DNA of 64,000 nt from positions 258,501 through 322,500 of the forward strand of contig NZ_CP087107.1 of NCBI RefSeq assembly GCF_028583545.1, read 5' to 3'. Every line of letters starts with the position of its first letter. Within the stretch, counting starts at the first letter, position 1. A model generated the notes under the pieces. The model was not told the DNA's origin and ran no database searches. It saw nothing but the letters and a program-made list of their open reading frames with translations. This document shows positions 16,301 through 24,669 of the stretch, one piece after another. Source of the DNA: Methylobacterium sp. NMS14P. Its GTDB lineage: Bacteria > Pseudomonadota > Alphaproteobacteria > Rhizobiales > Beijerinckiaceae. The position numbers and the translations under genes are program-made.

Positions 16301-17647
16301 TCAGGCGAGCGATTCCCCGGTGCGGTCGCGCATCGTCACGACCGCGGCGAGCGAGATGGCCGAGAGCACGGCCACGTAGAGACCCGGTCCCGTCGGCCAT
16401 CCCAGGTGGTGGACGATCCACGTCGCGGCCATCGGTGCGGTGCCCCCGACCAGCGCCATCGAGGCGTTGAAGCTGATCGCCAGGGCCGTGCAGCGCGCGC
16501 GGCGCTGGAACATCTCGACGAACGCGGTCGGCACCACGGCGGCATTGCCGGCGATCAGGATCGCGAACGCGACCTGGCTCAGCACGATCAGGAGCGTGTC
16601 GCCGGTGGTCAGCAGCATGAACAGCGGCCACGACAGGATCGTCAGGCCCGCCCCGGTCAGCACCAGAACGCGCTTGCGTCCGAAGCGGTCGGACAGGGCC
16701 CCGGCGATCGGGATGCACACCGCTTGCACCACCATGGCGAGGGTGTTGATGAGGAACGCCGTATGCTGCGGGAGGCCGGACACGGTGTGCAGGAAGGTCA
16801 CGAGGTAGACGAACACGACGTAAAAGCCGCACGCCAGCCCGAGATTCATCGCGAAGGCGCGCAGCATGGCGGACCCGTCGATCTCGACGGCCGCGCGCAG
16901 CGGTGAGCGCTGATCGGCCGGCGCCTGATCTTCGCGAAACACGGTCTCGACGTGCTCGTCGTCGATATGCCGTCGCAGGGCGAAGATGAAGACGCCGAGC
17001 ACGATCCCGAACAGGAACGGCAGGCGCCAGCCCCAAAGCTGCACGTCCTCGGGGGTGAGCAGGCCGGTGACGAGCGTCCCGGAAATGGAGCCGAGCAGGA
17101 TCCCGCCGGCGGCCCCGATGCAGGCGAGGCTGCCGGTCAGTCCGCGGCGCGCGGGGGCCGCGGTCTCGGACAGGAAGATGGCCGAGGAGGTGTACTCGCC
17201 GCCGACCGACAGGCCCTGGCCGAGGCGCAACAGCACGAGCAGGACCGGCGCGAGGAGCCCGGCGGACGCGTAGGTGGGCAGGCAGCCCATCAGGAAGGTC
17301 GAGACGGCCATGAGGCCCGCCGACAGCAGGAGCGCCGTCTTCCGCCCGTAGCGGTCGCCGATGTGACCGAACACGATGCCGCCGACCGGACGCATGAAGA
17401 AGGCCGCGGCGAACACCGCGAAGGCCGAGAGCAGCGACGTCGCGGGGCTGTCGGACGGGAAGAAGTTCCGGCCGACGACGGCGCTGAAATAGCCGTAGGT
17501 GGCGAAGTCGTACCATTCGAGCGTGTTGCCGATGGCGCCGGCGATCACGGAGCGACGCCGCGCCGCGCCGGACGTCTTCGGGCCGTCGCCGATCGCGTCG
17601 GAACGGATTGGGAGCGGCGGCTCACCGTACGGAGGGGTGAATTGCAT
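16301..17647 (-). CDS. MFS transporter, metabolite:H+ symporter (MHS) family
   Basis: 448 residues with 12 predicted membrane helices. The family is shown by GNTLEWYDFATYGYFSAVVG at the N-terminus, the loop motif FGHIGDRYGRKTAL and LRLGQGLSVGGEYTSS. ProP, citrate and alpha-ketoglutarate permeases share these motifs, so the cargo is probably a carboxylate or betaine-like compound taken up with protons. No catabolic partner is adjacent. It is 213 bp downstream of the HxlR gene on the same strand, with a stem-loop between them, so it probably has its own promoter. Confidence 0.88.
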   Translation of the reverse strand: MQFTPPYGEPPLPIRSDAIGDGPKTSGAARRRSVIAGAIGNTLEWYDFATYGYFSAVVGRNFFPSDSPATSLLSAFAVFAAAFFMRPVGGIVFGHIGDRYGRKTALLLSAGLMAVSTFLMGCLPTYASAGLLAPVLLVLLRLGQGLSVGGEYTSSAIFLSETAAPARRGLTGSLACIGAAGGILLGSISGTLVTGLLTPEDVQLWGWRLPFLFGIVLGVFIFALRRHIDDEHVETVFREDQAPADQRSPLRAAVEIDGSAMLRAFAMNLGLACGFYVVFVYLVTFLHTVSGLPQHTAFLINTLAMVVQAVCIPIAGALSDRFGRKRVLVLTGAGLTILSWPLFMLLTTGDTLLIVLSQVAFAILIAGNAAVVPTAFVEMFQRRARCTALAISFNASMALVGGTAPMAATWIVHHLGWPTGPGLYVAVLSAISLAAVVTMRDRTGESLA

Positions 17648-17792
17648 GATGCGCCCGCCTTGCCGCTGAAATCAGTCTTGAAGCTAGATCGGAAAGCCAA
17701 GCTTGGCGAGAAAATTAGTAGAGAGGCGATATCGCCCCGCGGTTCGACAGGGAACATGCTGGCGGCGACCCTGCGATCGACGTTCGCGGAAG

Positions 17793-17830
17793 CGGGTTCG
17801 GCGGAGCCGCACTCTGCTCCGCCGAACCCG
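17793..17830. terminator. Stem-loop between HxlR and MHS transporter genes
   Basis: Perfect 14-bp arms CGGGTTCGGCGGAG (17793-17806) and CTCCGCCGAACCCG (17817-17830) enclose a 10-base loop. It follows the HxlR stop on the minus strand. It has no U-run on either side, so it may be a weak terminator or an RNA-stabilising hairpin. Confidence 0.55.
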
Positions 17831-17860
17831 GCCAGACGGCGATCAAGAAGCTTTCGGTTC

Positions 17861-18310
17861 TCACGATGTCCCGGCGCCGGCGGGGAGGTCCGCAGCTTCG
17901 GCCGCCGCCGCGAACGCCCGACGGGACCGCTCGATCTCGGCGTGGTGCGTCTCGGCCCAGATCCACACGCCGCAGAACGCGGCGCCCAAGCTCCGGCCCA
18001 GCGGCGTCAGCGTGTAATCCACGCGCGGCGGGATCACCGGGTGGACCGTCCGCCGGACGAGACCGTCCCGCTCCATCTGCCGGACGGTCTGCGTCAGCAT
18101 CTTCTGGCTGATCCGGCCGACGGCCTTGCCGAGCTGCGTGAACCGGAGGGTGCCGTGCTCCTCCAGGGCCTCGAGGATCAGCATGGTCCACTTGTCGGCC
18201 ACCTGACCGATGATGTCGTTCACCAGGGCCTCGATCGCCGGATCGGCGTCCTGCGGGATCGGCCCGCGCCGCTGCGCCTCGATCGCGGGGTCAGGGGCGG
18301 ACCTGCGCAT
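17861..18310 (-). CDS. HxlR family transcriptional regulator
   Basis: 149 residues from the ATG at 18310 (an upstream in-frame ATG at 18337 would put the start inside the probable operator). The winged helix covers about residues 28-110: VADKWTMLILEAL, LRFTQLGKAVGRISQKMLTQ, then PRVDYTLTPLG. HxlR proteins control genes for redox or aldehyde/quinone stress. The Cys often found near the N-terminus of thiol-sensing HxlR proteins is absent, so redox sensing by Cys is unlikely. It is divergent from a short-chain dehydrogenase, its probable target. Confidence 0.9.
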   Translation of the reverse strand: MRRSAPDPAIEAQRRGPIPQDADPAIEALVNDIIGQVADKWTMLILEALEEHGTLRFTQLGKAVGRISQKMLTQTVRQMERDGLVRRTVHPVIPPRVDYTLTPLGRSLGAAFCGVWIWAETHHAEIERSRRAFAAAAEAADLPAGAGTS

Positions 18311-18322
18311 CCGACACTCTCC

Positions 18323-18356
18323 TTTCGGTAAGTACAAATCTTTTCGGTGCCTACTT
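18323..18356. promoter_or_regulatory. Candidate HxlR operator
   Basis: Between the divergent HxlR and dehydrogenase genes, TTTCGGT is directly repeated at 18323-18329 and 18342-18348. An inverted AAGTA (18330-18334) / TACTT (18352-18356) pair overlaps the repeats. The arrangement suits a winged-helix dimer controlling both genes. Confidence 0.45.
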
Positions 18357-18412
18357 CAGGCTGGAGAGTGTGGGCCATACTCTCTGCGGCGACAACAACG
18401 AGGGTCGCCATC

Positions 18413-19183
18413 ATGAAGACCTCAGGCAACACGGTACTCATCACGGGCGGCGGATCCGGGATCGGAGCGGCGCTGGCGCAGCGCTTCCACGACCTGGGCA
18501 ACACCGTCATCATCGCCGGCCGTCGAATGGAGGCCCTGGACCGGGTCACGGCCGGCCGTCCGGGCATGCACGCGATGACGCTCGACATCGCGAAGGCCGG
18601 AGACATCGCGGCGTTCGCCGAGCGGGTCATCGCCGAGCACCCGACCCTGAACGTGGTGATCAACAACGCCGGGATCATGCGCTTCGAGGCGCTGGATCAG
18701 GCCCGCGACCTCTCCGACGCGGAGGCGACGATCACCACCAACCTGCTCGGCCCGATCCGCCTGACGGATGCGCTCGTCGCGCATCTGGTCACGCGCCCCG
18801 ACGCGGCGCTGATCAACGTGTCGTCCGGGCTGGCCTTCGTGCCCCTGACGACGACGCCGACCTACTCGGCGACGAAGGCGGCGATCCACAGCTACACGGT
18901 CTCGCTGCGCGAGGTTCTCGAGGGCAAGGTCGAGGTGATCGAGCTCGTGCCCCCGGCGGTGCAGACGGACCTGACGCCCGGCCAGGCGACCCGCGCGGGC
19001 TACCTGCCGCTGGCCGACTTCATCGACGAGGTCATGGTCCTGTTCCAGCAGCGGCCGACGCCGCGCGAGATCCTGGTGCAGCGCGTCGCCTTCCAGCGCA
19101 ACGCCGAGGCCGAGCACCGCTTCGACGCGGCCGTCGCGACCTTGAACGAGGCCGCCCGCGAGGCCCGCGCGGCGCAGCGGTGA
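18413..19183 (+). CDS. Short-chain dehydrogenase/reductase
   Basis: 256 residues, classical SDR. The NAD(P) motif is TGGGSGIG (residues 11-18), NNAG is near residue 84, and the catalytic set is Ser137/138, Tyr151 and Lys155 (YSATK). The early GRRMEAL after the second strand suggests NADPH preference. The pattern resembles DltE-type SDRs usually paired with HxlR regulators. Substrate is unknown, probably a small aldehyde, ketone or quinone. The ATG at 18413 is chosen because the TGGGSG motif then lies at the normal distance; the frame is open further upstream. Confidence 0.88.
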   Translation: MKTSGNTVLITGGGSGIGAALAQRFHDLGNTVIIAGRRMEALDRVTAGRPGMHAMTLDIAKAGDIAAFAERVIAEHPTLNVVINNAGIMRFEALDQARDLSDAEATITTNLLGPIRLTDALVAHLVTRPDAALINVSSGLAFVPLTTTPTYSATKAAIHSYTVSLREVLEGKVEVIELVPPAVQTDLTPGQATRAGYLPLADFIDEVMVLFQQRPTPREILVQRVAFQRNAEAEHRFDAAVATLNEAAREARAAQR

Positions 19184-19242
19184 GGCCCGCGCCGTCGCGC
19201 GGGCGCGGTCAGTGTTTCGTCGGTTCAGCCTGGAGACGATCG

Positions 19243-19474
19243 ATGCCGTTCGCCAATTTCAAGATCCCGCAGGGCATGATGACCGCTGCGCAGAAGGCGG
19301 ATCTGGTTCACCGCACGACGGATCTGCTGGTCTCCTACTTCAAAGAGGCCGCGCGCCCGCACACCATGGTCCTGGTCGATGAGGTCGTCGACGGCGGCTA
19401 CGGGCGCGGACGCGGTGTTCGACCTCGCGGCCCTGCGACGCCTGCAGGCGCAGCAGGAGCCGGGGTCACGCTGA
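19243..19474 (+). pseudogene. 4-oxalocrotonate tautomerase-like gene, frameshifted
   Basis: The start MPFANFKIPQG (catalytic Pro after Met removal) and HRTTDLLVSYF, MVLVDEVVDGGYG are typical of 60-80-residue tautomerases. After GGYG the frame leaves the family pattern. Shifting frame at the GGG run 19402-19404 restores ADAVFDLAALRRLQAQQ and a stop at 19472-19474, giving a normal 76-residue protein. So the gene carries one extra base (or lacks two) in a GC-rich run. Read as is, it would give a 112-residue protein with an unrelated tail. It may be a real pseudogene or a sequencing error. It follows the SDR by 59 bp. Confidence 0.78.
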
Positions 19475-19547
19475 CGGATCCGAGCCCTGGCCTCAGCGAG
19501 ATCTTCGCGCGCCAGGACGGGCGGGGTCCGGCCGGCCGCGGCCCGGA

Positions 19548-20885
19548 TCAGGCGGAGAGCGAGGCTTCTCCGGCGGCGTAGCGGCTCGGCGGCCGCGCCA
19601 GCCCGAGATGGTCGCGCAGGGTCGCACCCGTGTAGTCGCGCCGGAACAGGCCGCGGCGCTGCAGGATGGGAACGACCGCGTCCACGAAGGTCTCGAGCCC
19701 GTCCGGCAGCACGTCCGGCATCAGGTTGAAGCCGTCCGCCGCGCCCGCCCGGAACCACGCCTCGATGTCGTCGGCGATCGCCTCCGGCGTCCCCGCGACG
19801 ATGCGGTGGCCGACGCCGCCGCCCAGCGCCCGCAGCAGCTGGCGCACGGTCAGCCCGTCCCGCCGGGCGAGCGCCACGGTGCCGAGGAACATCGTGTGGT
19901 TGGCGTCCGGCGGGAGCGGCAGCGGGTCCGGCAGCGGCCGGTCGAGGTCGAGCCGCGCCGGATCGATCCGCAGCGTCCCGGCGAGCCGCGCGAGGCTGTA
20001 CTCGACCGGCACGAGGTCCCAGAGCGCGTCCTGACGTCGGCGCGCCTCGGCCTCCGTGGAGCCGATCACCGTGGCGAGGCCGGGCAGGATGACCAGCGCG
20101 TCCGGTCCGCGGCCGTAGCGCGCCGCGCGGGCGCGCAGGTCCCGGGCATAGGCCGCCCCGTCCTCGATGGTCTGGGCCAGGGAGAACACCGCGTCCGCGG
20201 TGGCGGCGGCGAGCTCGCGCCCGTCCTCCGAGCCGCCGGCCTGGAAGGTCACCGGGCGCCCCTGCGGGCTGCGCGGCACCGTGAGCGGTCCCTCGACCGC
20301 GTAGTGGGCGCCGCGGTGGCGGATTGCGTGGACCTTCCCGGTGTCGACGAACCGCCCGCCCGCCTTGTCGCCGACGAACGCGTCGTCCTCCCAGCTGTCC
20401 CACAGGGCGTGGACCAGCTCGGTGAACTCCCGCGCCCGGGCGTAGCGCGCGCCGTGCTCCGACGCGCCCGCGAAGCCGAAATTGCGGCCCGCGGCGGCGT
20501 CTGCGGTGGTCACCACGTTCCAGCCGGCCCTGCCGCGGCTCACGAGATCGAGGCTCGCGAAGCGGCGGGCGAGATTGTAGGGCTCGTTGTAGGTCGTCGA
20601 GGCGGTGGCCACGAGGCCGACATGGCGGGTCGCCGCCGCGACGCTCGCCAGCACCACCGTGGGTTCGAGGGCGTTGAACGGCCGGTAGTCGACCCGGTCG
20701 TTGATCGCCGGCGTGTCGGCCAGGAAGATCGCGTCGAGCTTGCCACGCTCCGCGACGCGGGCGACGCGCACGAAGTGGTCGATGTCGACGAAGGCGTCCG
20801 GCCGGCTGTCCGGCAGCCGCCACGCGGACGGATAGACGCCCGAATGCAGCAGGTTGACGTTGAGATGCAGCGTGCGTCCGCTCAT
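19548..20885 (-). CDS. NtaA/SnaA/DszA family FMN-dependent monooxygenase
   Basis: 445 residues, luciferase-like TIM barrel. Family features are LNLLHSGVYPSAWR-like opening (seen as NVNLLHSGVYPSAWRLP), LVATASTTYNEPYNLARRFA and SRGRAGWNVVTTADAAAGRN. Such enzymes use FMNH2 and O2, supplied by a separate flavin reductase, to oxidise sulfones, sulfonates, aminopolycarboxylates or similar. Third gene of a minus-strand operon behind a sulfonate-type binding protein and an SsuD-like gene (13-bp gap). The start is set at ATG 20885 where homology begins, although the frame is open to 21071. No flavin reductase gene is in the window. Confidence 0.9.
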   Translation of the reverse strand: MSGRTLHLNVNLLHSGVYPSAWRLPDSRPDAFVDIDHFVRVARVAERGKLDAIFLADTPAINDRVDYRPFNALEPTVVLASVAAATRHVGLVATASTTYNEPYNLARRFASLDLVSRGRAGWNVVTTADAAAGRNFGFAGASEHGARYARAREFTELVHALWDSWEDDAFVGDKAGGRFVDTGKVHAIRHRGAHYAVEGPLTVPRSPQGRPVTFQAGGSEDGRELAAATADAVFSLAQTIEDGAAYARDLRARAARYGRGPDALVILPGLATVIGSTEAEARRRQDALWDLVPVEYSLARLAGTLRIDPARLDLDRPLPDPLPLPPDANHTMFLGTVALARRDGLTVRQLLRALGGGVGHRIVAGTPEAIADDIEAWFRAGAADGFNLMPDVLPDGLETFVDAVVPILQRRGLFRRDYTGATLRDHLGLARPPSRYAAGEASLSA

Positions 20886-20898
20886 CGAAGTCTCCGGG

Positions 20899-21951
20899 TC
20901 AGCGGACGCGCGGCAGGATCTGCTCGGCGAAGCGGTGCATCTCCGCCTCGAACGGCTGGAACTGCAGCATGAACAGGTCGATACCGGCCGCGTGGAACGC
21001 CCGGATCCGCTCCGCCACGGTCGCGTAGCTGCCCACCAGCCCGGCGGCCGTGCCGCCGTTGGTGCCGACATGCCGGCCGGCGGCCGCGTCGGTCTTGGCG
21101 AACATCACGCTGGCCTTGTCGGTCCGGGCGCGGGTGTCGGCGCGCAGGTCCGCGTCGCGCTGCGCCAGGGCGAGGAGCCGCGCGTGCTCGGCTTCCGCCT
21201 CCGCGTCGGTGTCCCGCGCGATCACGAAGGCCGAGAGGCCGTAGCGCAGCGGGGCGTTGGACGCGGGCCGGCGGGCGACGTCGGCGATCAGGGCCGCGAC
21301 GTCGGCCAGCGGCTGGCCGTTGATGAACCAGACATCCGCGTGGTCGGCGGCCAGCGCCCGGGCGGGCTCCGACTCGCCGCCGAGATAGATGGTCGGCCGC
21401 GTCCGGAAGGTGCCGGCGGGGCGGAGCTGGTAATCCTCCACGCGGAAATGCGCCCCCGCGAAGGTGACGCGCTCGCCCCGCATCAGCCTCTCCACGAGGC
21501 CGATCCACTCGCGGCCGTAGGCGTAGCGGTCGTCGTGGGCCGGGAACGGCAGGCCGGCCCGCTCGAACTCGGCCCGGTTCCAGGCATTCACGAGGTTCAG
21601 CGCGAAGCGGCCGCCGCTGATGTGCTCGATCTGGAGCGCCATCTTGGCGAGCACCACCGGGTGGTACAGCCCCGGCTTGATCGCCGCGATGATCTCGACG
21701 CGGCGGGTGAGCGCCGCGAGCGCCGCCGCCCCCGTCCAGGCCTCGAGCTGGTCGCGTTCCCCGTCGTAGGGGTTCATCGTGTGCTGGGCGACCAGCACGG
21801 AATCGAAGCCCAGGGCCTCCGCCTCCAGGACCAGGGCGCGGTTGCGCTCCCAGCTGGCGTCGTCCGGCTCGTCGGGGTCGTGGTGGGAGGCCCGGGAGCC
21901 GTGGACGGCCGCCCAGATGCCGAAGCGGGGCGCGTGGGTCGGTCCGGCCAT
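20899..21951 (-). CDS. FMNH2-dependent monooxygenase, SsuD/SfnG-like
   Basis: 350 residues of the luciferase-like superfamily. Opens with FGIWAAVHGSRA, has AAIKPGLYHPVVLAKM and ISGGRFALNLVNAW, matching alkanesulfonate and dimethylsulfone monooxygenases. It should cleave a C-S bond and release sulfite, with reduced flavin from another enzyme. It begins 4 bp after the binding-protein stop. SsuD-like and SfnG-like are equally possible from what is visible. Confidence 0.88.
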   Translation of the reverse strand: MAGPTHAPRFGIWAAVHGSRASHHDPDEPDDASWERNRALVLEAEALGFDSVLVAQHTMNPYDGERDQLEAWTGAAALAALTRRVEIIAAIKPGLYHPVVLAKMALQIEHISGGRFALNLVNAWNRAEFERAGLPFPAHDDRYAYGREWIGLVERLMRGERVTFAGAHFRVEDYQLRPAGTFRTRPTIYLGGESEPARALAADHADVWFINGQPLADVAALIADVARRPASNAPLRYGLSAFVIARDTDAEAEAEHARLLALAQRDADLRADTRARTDKASVMFAKTDAAAGRHVGTNGGTAAGLVGSYATVAERIRAFHAAGIDLFMLQFQPFEAEMHRFAEQILPRVR

Positions 21952-21955
21952 GGCC

Positions 21956-22945
21956 TCAGCCCCGCCCCGCCGGCGCCTGCCAGATCGGCACGTCGGTGGC
22001 GTCGATCCGGCGCGGGATGAGCTTGGCCTCGTAGAACACGTCGGCGATGGCCTGCTGCTCGCCGAGCTGGGCGCGATCCACCGGCTCGACCGCGTAGGTG
22101 CGGCGGCTGTTGGCGGCGGCCACGACCGGCGGCGGCAGGTCGCCCCAGATCGGGGCCAGGAGCGCCACGGCCTCCTCCGGATTCGCCCGCATCCAAGCGC
22201 CGGCCTCGACCAGCGCCCGGTAGACGACGGCGACGACCTCGGGCTGCGCGGCGACGAAGCTGTCGTTGACGAGGTAGTAGCGGTGATAGCTCGTCAGACC
22301 GGTGGCGTCGGCCACGACCCGCACCGGGCGCTTGGCCTGCGCGAAGGCGAGGAACGGGTCCCAGATCGACCACGCGTCGAGGCTGCCCTGCTCGAAGGCG
22401 GCCGCGCCCTCCGGCGCCTGGAGATAGGCCGGCTTGATGTCGGAAAAGCTCAGTCCCGCGCGCTTCAGCGCGGCGGCGAGCAGGTAGTGGCTGCCCGAGC
22501 CCCGGGAGACGCCGACCGTGCGGCCCTTCAGGTCCGCGATCGTGCGGATCGGCGACTCCGCCGGCACGATGATCGCCTCGGCGGAGGGCGCGCCGCGCTC
22601 GCGGGCGTAGAAGGTCAGCGGCGCCCTGGCCGATTGCGTGAAGATCGGCACCGCGTCGGCGACGTCGGCGTGGATGTCGACGGCGCCGGCCGACATGGGC
22701 TCGATCACGCTGGTGAACAGGTGCCAGCTCGGCGCGAACCCTAGGGGGGCCAGACGCTCGGCCAGCGTCCCCTTCACCTTCAGCACGGTGAACAGCACCG
22801 AGGAGCGCTGCATGCTGATCTTCACCTCGCGGGGACCGGCCCGCACCGCCGGTGCGCCGAGCGCCACGGTCGCGGCCCCGCCGAGGCAGGCCTGCAGCAC
22901 CGCTCGGCGGGACGGGGCGATCCGGCTCAACGTGTCGTCGGTCAT
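21956..22945 (-). CDS. ABC transporter substrate-binding protein, aliphatic sulfonate (SsuA-like)
   Basis: 329 residues. The N-terminus has a twin-arginine-type signal (SRRAVLQACLGGAATVALGA, cleavage near AVRAG). Mature features are MSAGAVDIHADVADAVPIF, the ligand-hinge PIRTIADLKGRTVGVSRGSG and EQGSLDAWSIWDPFLAFAQ, typical of SsuA. It binds an organosulfonate or sulfate ester in the periplasm. It has no adjacent permease; the SsuBC pair at 27908-29670 may serve it. First gene of the operon with the SsuD-like and NtaA-like monooxygenases. Confidence 0.9.
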   Translation of the reverse strand: MTDDTLSRIAPSRRAVLQACLGGAATVALGAPAVRAGPREVKISMQRSSVLFTVLKVKGTLAERLAPLGFAPSWHLFTSVIEPMSAGAVDIHADVADAVPIFTQSARAPLTFYARERGAPSAEAIIVPAESPIRTIADLKGRTVGVSRGSGSHYLLAAALKRAGLSFSDIKPAYLQAPEGAAAFEQGSLDAWSIWDPFLAFAQAKRPVRVVADATGLTSYHRYYLVNDSFVAAQPEVVAVVYRALVEAGAWMRANPEEAVALLAPIWGDLPPPVVAAANSRRTYAVEPVDRAQLGEQQAIADVFYEAKLIPRRIDATDVPIWQAPAGRG

Positions 22946-23438
22946 CGAGATCTCACGGATCGGAAGGTCTAGTTGAATGAGAGGCCGGATATGCGCGCCG
23001 GACGGAGATTCTTCGAAGATCCGCGCCGCATCCCGCTGCGCACTATTGAAGACCGGCGCCGATGATCGGATCAATGGAATAGGATTTCTATTTCGTCGCG
23101 GGATGGAAAAGCGTGTCCTCCCGATGACGGTGCGCGCAGCAAAGGCATCTCCCGATCGCAGGGGTGTGCCGGTCCCGTATCGTCGGCGGCTTCGGCTGCC
23201 CCGACGGCAGGGCCGGACCAGGCGCCGCAGAGGATCTTCGTGACGGTCTCTGTGGGTGAAGAAAGGTATTTTCTCCAAGGATCGACACGTAAATCAAAAC
23301 TATTTCCGAGGGAGATCTGCCGAGATGAAGGTCCCAAATGCCTGGCCGGCGTCGGGATTCAGCTTGAGTACGGAGATCATCTCACCGATTCCATGGCCGT
23401 GCGCCCGGTGGCGCGGGTCGGATCGGGAACAGGAAGCC
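22946..23438. promoter_or_regulatory. Divergent control region of the sulfur island
   Basis: 493 bases between the two divergent sulfur operons. No gene is supported; a short open frame from 23256 is only an upstream extension of the next gene. Relatively AT-rich stretches near 23060-23110 and 23255-23320 are likely promoters. A small dyad AATAG-GATTT-CTATT occurs in the first. No clear regulator box could be assigned. Confidence 0.45.
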
Positions 23439-24662
23439 ATGTCGCAGACGGAAGCGGGGTGGGGTGCGGGGCCGAGCGCGCGCTACGAGGCGCTGGCGGA
23501 CCGGTTCCGCCCGGTCTTCGCCGAGATCCGCGCCACCGCGGTCGAGCGGGACCGCACCCGCGGCCTGCCCCATGCCGAGATCGGCTGGCTGCGGGAGGCG
23601 AACTTCACCACCCTGCGCCTCGCCGCCGAGGAGGGCGGACACGGCGCCAGCCTTCCGGAGCTGTTCGCGCTGCTGATCGAGCTGTCCCAGGCGGATTCCA
23701 ACGTCACCAACGCCCTGCGCGCCCATTTCGGCTTCACCGAGGACGCGCTGTGCTCCGCGTCGGCCGCGTGGCGCACCGCCTGGATCGCCCGGATCGGTGC
23801 CGGCGAGACGATCGGCAGCGGCGTCTCCGAGACGGGTCCCGCCAAGGTCGGCGCCTTCGACACGGTGGTCCGGCGCCGCGACGGGAGTCACGTCGTCGAC
23901 GGCCGGAAATTCTACACCACGGGCTCGCTGTTCGCGGATTACATCCATCTCTCGGCCGAGGACGAGGCGGGCGGCGCCGTGACCGCCGCGGTGCCGGTGC
24001 GCGCCCCGGGCGTGACCATCGTGGACGACTGGGACGGGTTCGGGCAGGCGCTCACCGCCAGCGGCACCGCGACCTTCGAGGACGTCGTGCTCGATCCCGC
24101 GCTGATCAAGCCGGATCCGGCGCGCTTCCCCTACGCCATGGCGTTCTTCCAGCTGGTGCATCTCGCCACGCTCGCCGGGATCGGCCGGGCCGCGGCCGAG
24201 GACGTGGCCCGGCTCGTGGCCGAGCGTGCCCGGGTCTACAGCCACGGCAATGCCGGGCGCGCGGCGGACGACCCTCAGATCCAGGCGGTGGTGGGGCGCG
24301 TCCGGGGGAACGCCTACGCGGCCGGCGCCGTGGTGCTGAAGGCCGCCGAATCCCTCCAGCGGGTCTACGACGCGCATCGGGCCGGCGACGGCGCGGCGAC
24401 GGAACGGGCGACGACGCTCGCCGATGTCGAGGTCAACCAGGCGGTGAGCGTGGTGACCGATCTCGTGCTCCAGGCCACGACGAGCCTGTTCGACGCGCTC
24501 GGCGCCTCGGCGGTGAAGGTGGGCCTCGGCCTCGACCGCTACTGGCGCAACGCCCGCACCATCGCGTCCCACAACCCGCGGATCTACCGGGACCGGATCG
24601 TCGGGGCCTTCGCGGTCACCGGCGCGCCGCCGCCGCGCCAGTACCGCGTCGGATCGGCGTGA
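23439..24662 (+). CDS. DszC/SfnB-type flavin monooxygenase (acyl-CoA dehydrogenase fold)
   Basis: 407 residues. The acyl-CoA dehydrogenase fold is seen in LPHAEIGWLREANFTTLRLA, then a flavin-site segment GSGVSETGPAKVG and VDGRKFYTTGSLFADY. DszC and SfnB relatives use FMNH2 and oxygen to oxidise sulfides, sulfoxides or thiophenes rather than acyl-CoA. The C-terminal part with ATTSLFDALGASAVKVGLGL and YWRNARTIASHNPRIYRDR matches DszC relatives. It begins at ATG 23439 behind AGGA. It heads the plus-strand operon with the NtaA/DszA-like enzyme 7 bp downstream. Confidence 0.88.
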   Translation: MSQTEAGWGAGPSARYEALADRFRPVFAEIRATAVERDRTRGLPHAEIGWLREANFTTLRLAAEEGGHGASLPELFALLIELSQADSNVTNALRAHFGFTEDALCSASAAWRTAWIARIGAGETIGSGVSETGPAKVGAFDTVVRRRDGSHVVDGRKFYTTGSLFADYIHLSAEDEAGGAVTAAVPVRAPGVTIVDDWDGFGQALTASGTATFEDVVLDPALIKPDPARFPYAMAFFQLVHLATLAGIGRAAAEDVARLVAERARVYSHGNAGRAADDPQIQAVVGRVRGNAYAAGAVVLKAAESLQRVYDAHRAGDGAATERATTLADVEVNQAVSVVTDLVLQATTSLFDALGASAVKVGLGLDRYWRNARTIASHNPRIYRDRIVGAFAVTGAPPPRQYRVGSA

Positions 24663-24669
24663 GGCGACC

